Source: Campylobacter sp.
GTDB taxonomy: Bacteria > Campylobacterota > Campylobacteria > Campylobacterales > Campylobacteraceae
Reading direction: 5' to 3'
Assembly (NCBI GenBank): GCA_017506845.1
Contig: JAFVMP010000051.1
Coordinates: forward strand, 1 to 6,408
Length of the DNA stretch: 6,408 nt
In this document: piece by piece, positions 4,594-6,408 of the stretch
Layout: the number at the start of each line of letters is the position of its first letter
Position numbering within the stretch: position 1 is the stretch's first letter
The notes under the pieces: generated by a model
The model's input: the letters and a program-made list of their open reading frames with translations, nothing else
Databases searched by the model: none
Told to the model about the DNA's origin: nothing
Made by a program: the position numbers and the translations under genes

Positions 4594-5676
4594 CCTGCAG
4601 ATTTAAATGACTATTTTAATAAAAAAAATGGCAACTCAAATAACGATGAGAGAAAGCCAAATTTTAATTTTAAAAAGCCAAATGTACCAAATTTAAGTGG
4701 AGGGTTAGGCAAATTTAGCGGTGTTATATATGCTTTAATCGCTATAATTGTCATCTTAGTAGTAGCTAAGCCATTTGTGGTTATTAACTCAGGTGAGGTA
4801 GGTATCAAATCTACTGCTGGTAAATTTGACCCAAATCCGCTTCAGCCAGGATTTCACTTCTTTATACCTTTTATTCAAGAGGTACGCATAGTTGATACTA
4901 AAGTTCGACAGATTAATTACACCTCTACTGAGGGTAGAAATGAGACAAATTTCCGTGGTAGCGGAATTGAGACTAAAGATACTATATCGGTTTTAGACTC
5001 TCGTGGTCTTCCTGTTAGTATGGATATTACTGTTCAGTATCGTCTAAATCCGCAAAATGCACCACAAACCATTGCTGCGTGGGGCTTTAGCTGGGAGAAT
5101 AAAATAATAGACCCAGTTGTAAGAAATGTTGTAAGAAATGTAACTGGTAAATATACAGCTGAGGAGCTTCCAGAGCGTAGAAATGATATTGCAGCAGCTA
5201 TCGATATGGGCATTCGCTCAGATATAGATAAGCAACCAAATCAGCCAGTAGAATTAGCTAGTGTTCAGCTAAGAGAGATAATCTTACCACCAAAAGTAAA
5301 AGAGCAGATTGAAAGAGTTCAAATAGCAAAACAAGAGGCTGAAAGAACTAAATATGAAGTTGAGCGTGCAAACCAAGAAGCACTTAAAAAAGCCGCCCTT
5401 GCTAAAGGTACAGCTGAAGCTGTAAAAATCGAAGCCCAAGGTAGAGCCGATGCTGTAAAAATAGAAGCTGACGCACAAGCTTACTCAAATTCGCAAATAG
5501 CAAGAAGTCTTACAAATAATCTTTTAGAGCTAAAACAGATCCAAACTCAAAAAGAGTTCAATGAAGCTTTAAAAACAAATACAGATGCTAAGATATTCTT
5601 AACTCCTGGTGGAGCTGTTCCAAATATCTGGGTAGATACCAAAGATAAACAAAGACAAATTTCAACACAAAATTAA
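4591..5676 (+). CDS. SPFH/prohibitin-family membrane-anchored protein
   Basis: The 361-residue product has four parts. First is a hydrophilic, Asn/Lys-rich N-terminus (1-43). Next is one strong membrane segment (about 44-66, GVIYALIAIIVILVVAKPF). Then comes an SPFH/band-7 domain (about 65-235), with NSGEVGI, the PGFHFFIPF turn and strands such as SMDITVQYRL. Last is a charged Ala/Glu/Lys-rich coiled coil (about 236-325) and a tail with LTPGGAVPNIWV (337-348). SPFH proteins form large ring- or cage-like oligomers on membranes and in some bacteria partner with FtsH-type proteases or organise membrane microdomains. The partner here is unknown and no NfeD or protease gene is adjacent. From memory, C. 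jejuni has a homologue (Cj0268c) also next to ilvE, reported to influence host-cell adhesion and invasion; that role should not be assumed here. The start is TTG with a good ribosome-binding site. The coiled coil contains AVKIEA twice, 11 residues apart (277-282 and 288-293). Confidence 0.88.
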   Translation: MPADLNDYFNKKNGNSNNDERKPNFNFKKPNVPNLSGGLGKFSGVIYALIAIIVILVVAKPFVVINSGEVGIKSTAGKFDPNPLQPGFHFFIPFIQEVRIVDTKVRQINYTSTEGRNETNFRGSGIETKDTISVLDSRGLPVSMDITVQYRLNPQNAPQTIAAWGFSWENKIIDPVVRNVVRNVTGKYTAEELPERRNDIAAAIDMGIRSDIDKQPNQPVELASVQLREIILPPKVKEQIERVQIAKQEAERTKYEVERANQEALKKAALAKGTAEAVKIEAQGRADAVKIEADAQAYSNSQIARSLTNNLLELKQIQTQKEFNEALKTNTDAKIFLTPGGAVPNIWVDTKDKQRQISTQN

Positions 5677-5686
5677 GGATTTTTAG

Positions 5687-6408
5687 ATGAGCGTGAGTGT
5701 AAATTGGGATAAGATTAATGGTATGCTCCCAGTAGTAGTTCAAGAAGCTTCCACTAATGAAGTTTTAATGCTTGCATATATGAATCAAGAGGCCTTTGAA
5801 CTTACTAAAAGTACTGGCCTAGCCCACTACTACTCACGCACTAAATCTAGAATTTGGAAAAAGGGCGAAGAGAGTGGTAATTTTCAAATTGTCAAATCTC
5901 TTAGCCTTGATTGTGATGGCGATGCTCTACTTTTAAAAGTAGAACAAGTAGGCGGTATCGCTTGTCATACTGGAGAGAGATCTTGCTTTTTTAATCATTT
6001 AAATTTAGAGCAAAAAAATAGGCCAAATTTAAATAAAGAGATAAAATATGATATCTTAGATCATCTTTATCATATTGCACTTGATAGAAAGCTAAATTCA
6101 AGTTCAAATTCATATATTGCTAAACTTTATACAAAATCTCCAGATAGTTATCTTAAAAAAATATCTGAAGAAGCGTGTGAATTTGCTCTTGCGATTAAAG
6201 ATTTAGAGCGCTTTAAATTATATGCAAATATGAACAAAGAGAGTTTTGGTGAGCATAAACCAGGCCAGCCAAAATATGACGCTATTTACGAGGCAGCTGA
6301 TGTGTTATTTCATATGATTGTTGCGTTAGCTGATTATGATATTCATCCAAGTGCCATATTAGATGAGTTAAAACGCCGTGAAGGCATAAGCGGAATAGAA
6401 GAGAAGAA
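5687..6408 (+). CDS. hisI: Histidine biosynthesis bifunctional protein HisIE (3' end cut by window)
   Basis: HisIE joins phosphoribosyl-AMP cyclohydrolase and phosphoribosyl-ATP pyrophosphohydrolase, the second and third steps of histidine synthesis. Its 240 visible codons are open to the window edge. The HisI domain (about 1-105) shows [18 protein letters not shown], the metal site DCDGD (Asp75, 77, 79), and [11 protein letters not shown] with Cys93 and Cys100. The HisE domain (about 120-end) shows [10 protein letters not shown], the metal motif EEACE (161-165) and [10 protein letters not shown] (201-210). The final visible [10 protein letters not shown] is the usual HisE end, so few residues are missing. 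Oddity: EEACE and EAAD are 41 residues apart, against about 20 in E. coli HisIE, an insertion of about 21 residues (roughly 174-196). ATG 5687 follows the SPFH stop by 10 nt, with AAGGA (5675-5679) overlapping that stop. The gene is the third member of the ilvE operon as far as visible. Confidence 0.93.
   Translation, partial: MSVSVNWDKINGMLPVVVQEASTNEVLMLAYMNQEAFELTKSTGLAHYYSRTKSRIWKKGEESGNFQIVKSLSLDCDGDALLLKVEQVGGIACHTGERSCFFNHLNLEQKNRPNLNKEIKYDILDHLYHIALDRKLNSSSNSYIAKLYTKSPDSYLKKISEEACEFALAIKDLERFKLYANMNKESFGEHKPGQPKYDAIYEAADVLFHMIVALADYDIHPSAILDELKRREGISGIEEK

Noticed and set aside
3657..6408. The ilvE-SPFH-hisIE run as a defence or other novel system
   Set aside because: The flanking genes are intact core biosynthesis enzymes with typical composition, and there are no nuclease, toxin, sensor or mobile-element genes nearby.

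Overview
The window looks like chromosomal DNA of a Campylobacter species (Campylobacterota). This rests on strong A+T richness, heavily A/T-ending codons, near-zero intergenic space inside gene runs, non-ATG starts, and the recognisable protein set. The promoters also show a TATAAT or TAAAAT -10 box behind T-tracts spaced about 10 bp apart instead of a -35 box, which is the known Campylobacter sigma-70 layout. A C. fetus / C. hyointestinalis / C. lanienae-like member is my guess, but species cannot be fixed from this reading. All recognisable genes are on the + strand and all are housekeeping genes. I see no mobile element, CRISPR array, tRNA or rRNA.

Region 1 (1-2152) is a tightly packed run. 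It holds the 3' end of rbfA (30S maturation), rimP (30S maturation), ribD (riboflavin deaminase/reductase) and a LOG/TIGR00730-family nucleotide phosphoribohydrolase-like gene. Stops and starts overlap at rbfA/rimP and ribD/LOG and lie within a few bases at rimP/ribD, so translational coupling is likely. rbfA-rimP is the tail of the widely conserved infB-rbfA-rimP ribosome-assembly cluster.

Region 2 (2153-2430) is a 278-bp gap with no convincing ORF. It contains a stem-loop at the LOG stop codon, a weak terminator-like hairpin and a perfect 16-bp inverted repeat followed by six T. It also has at least two -10-like boxes upstream of that repeat and the likely mnmA promoter downstream of it. 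A promoter followed by a terminator-like hairpin could mean a small RNA or an attenuated leader. This is the least explained stretch of the window.

Region 3 (2431-3447) is mnmA, the tRNA U34 2-thiolase, in a transcription unit of its own with a TTG start. Its stop codon lies inside the left arm of a 10-bp terminator hairpin. A 209-bp gap (3448-3656) follows, holding that terminator, a 30-bp dyad and a clear ilvE promoter.

Region 4 (3657-6408) is a probable operon of ilvE (branched-chain aminotransferase), an SPFH/prohibitin-like membrane protein, and hisIE (histidine biosynthesis, running off the window end). The two junctions are 10 nt each, and each upstream TAA stop is fused to the downstream Shine-Dalgarno sequence. 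Amino-acid biosynthesis genes flank the SPFH gene; I see no biochemical link beyond shared transcription.

I did not find a convincing new multi-gene system. The items most worth checking are the 16-bp repeat and possible small RNA before mnmA, and the unusual insertions in HisIE and RibD.
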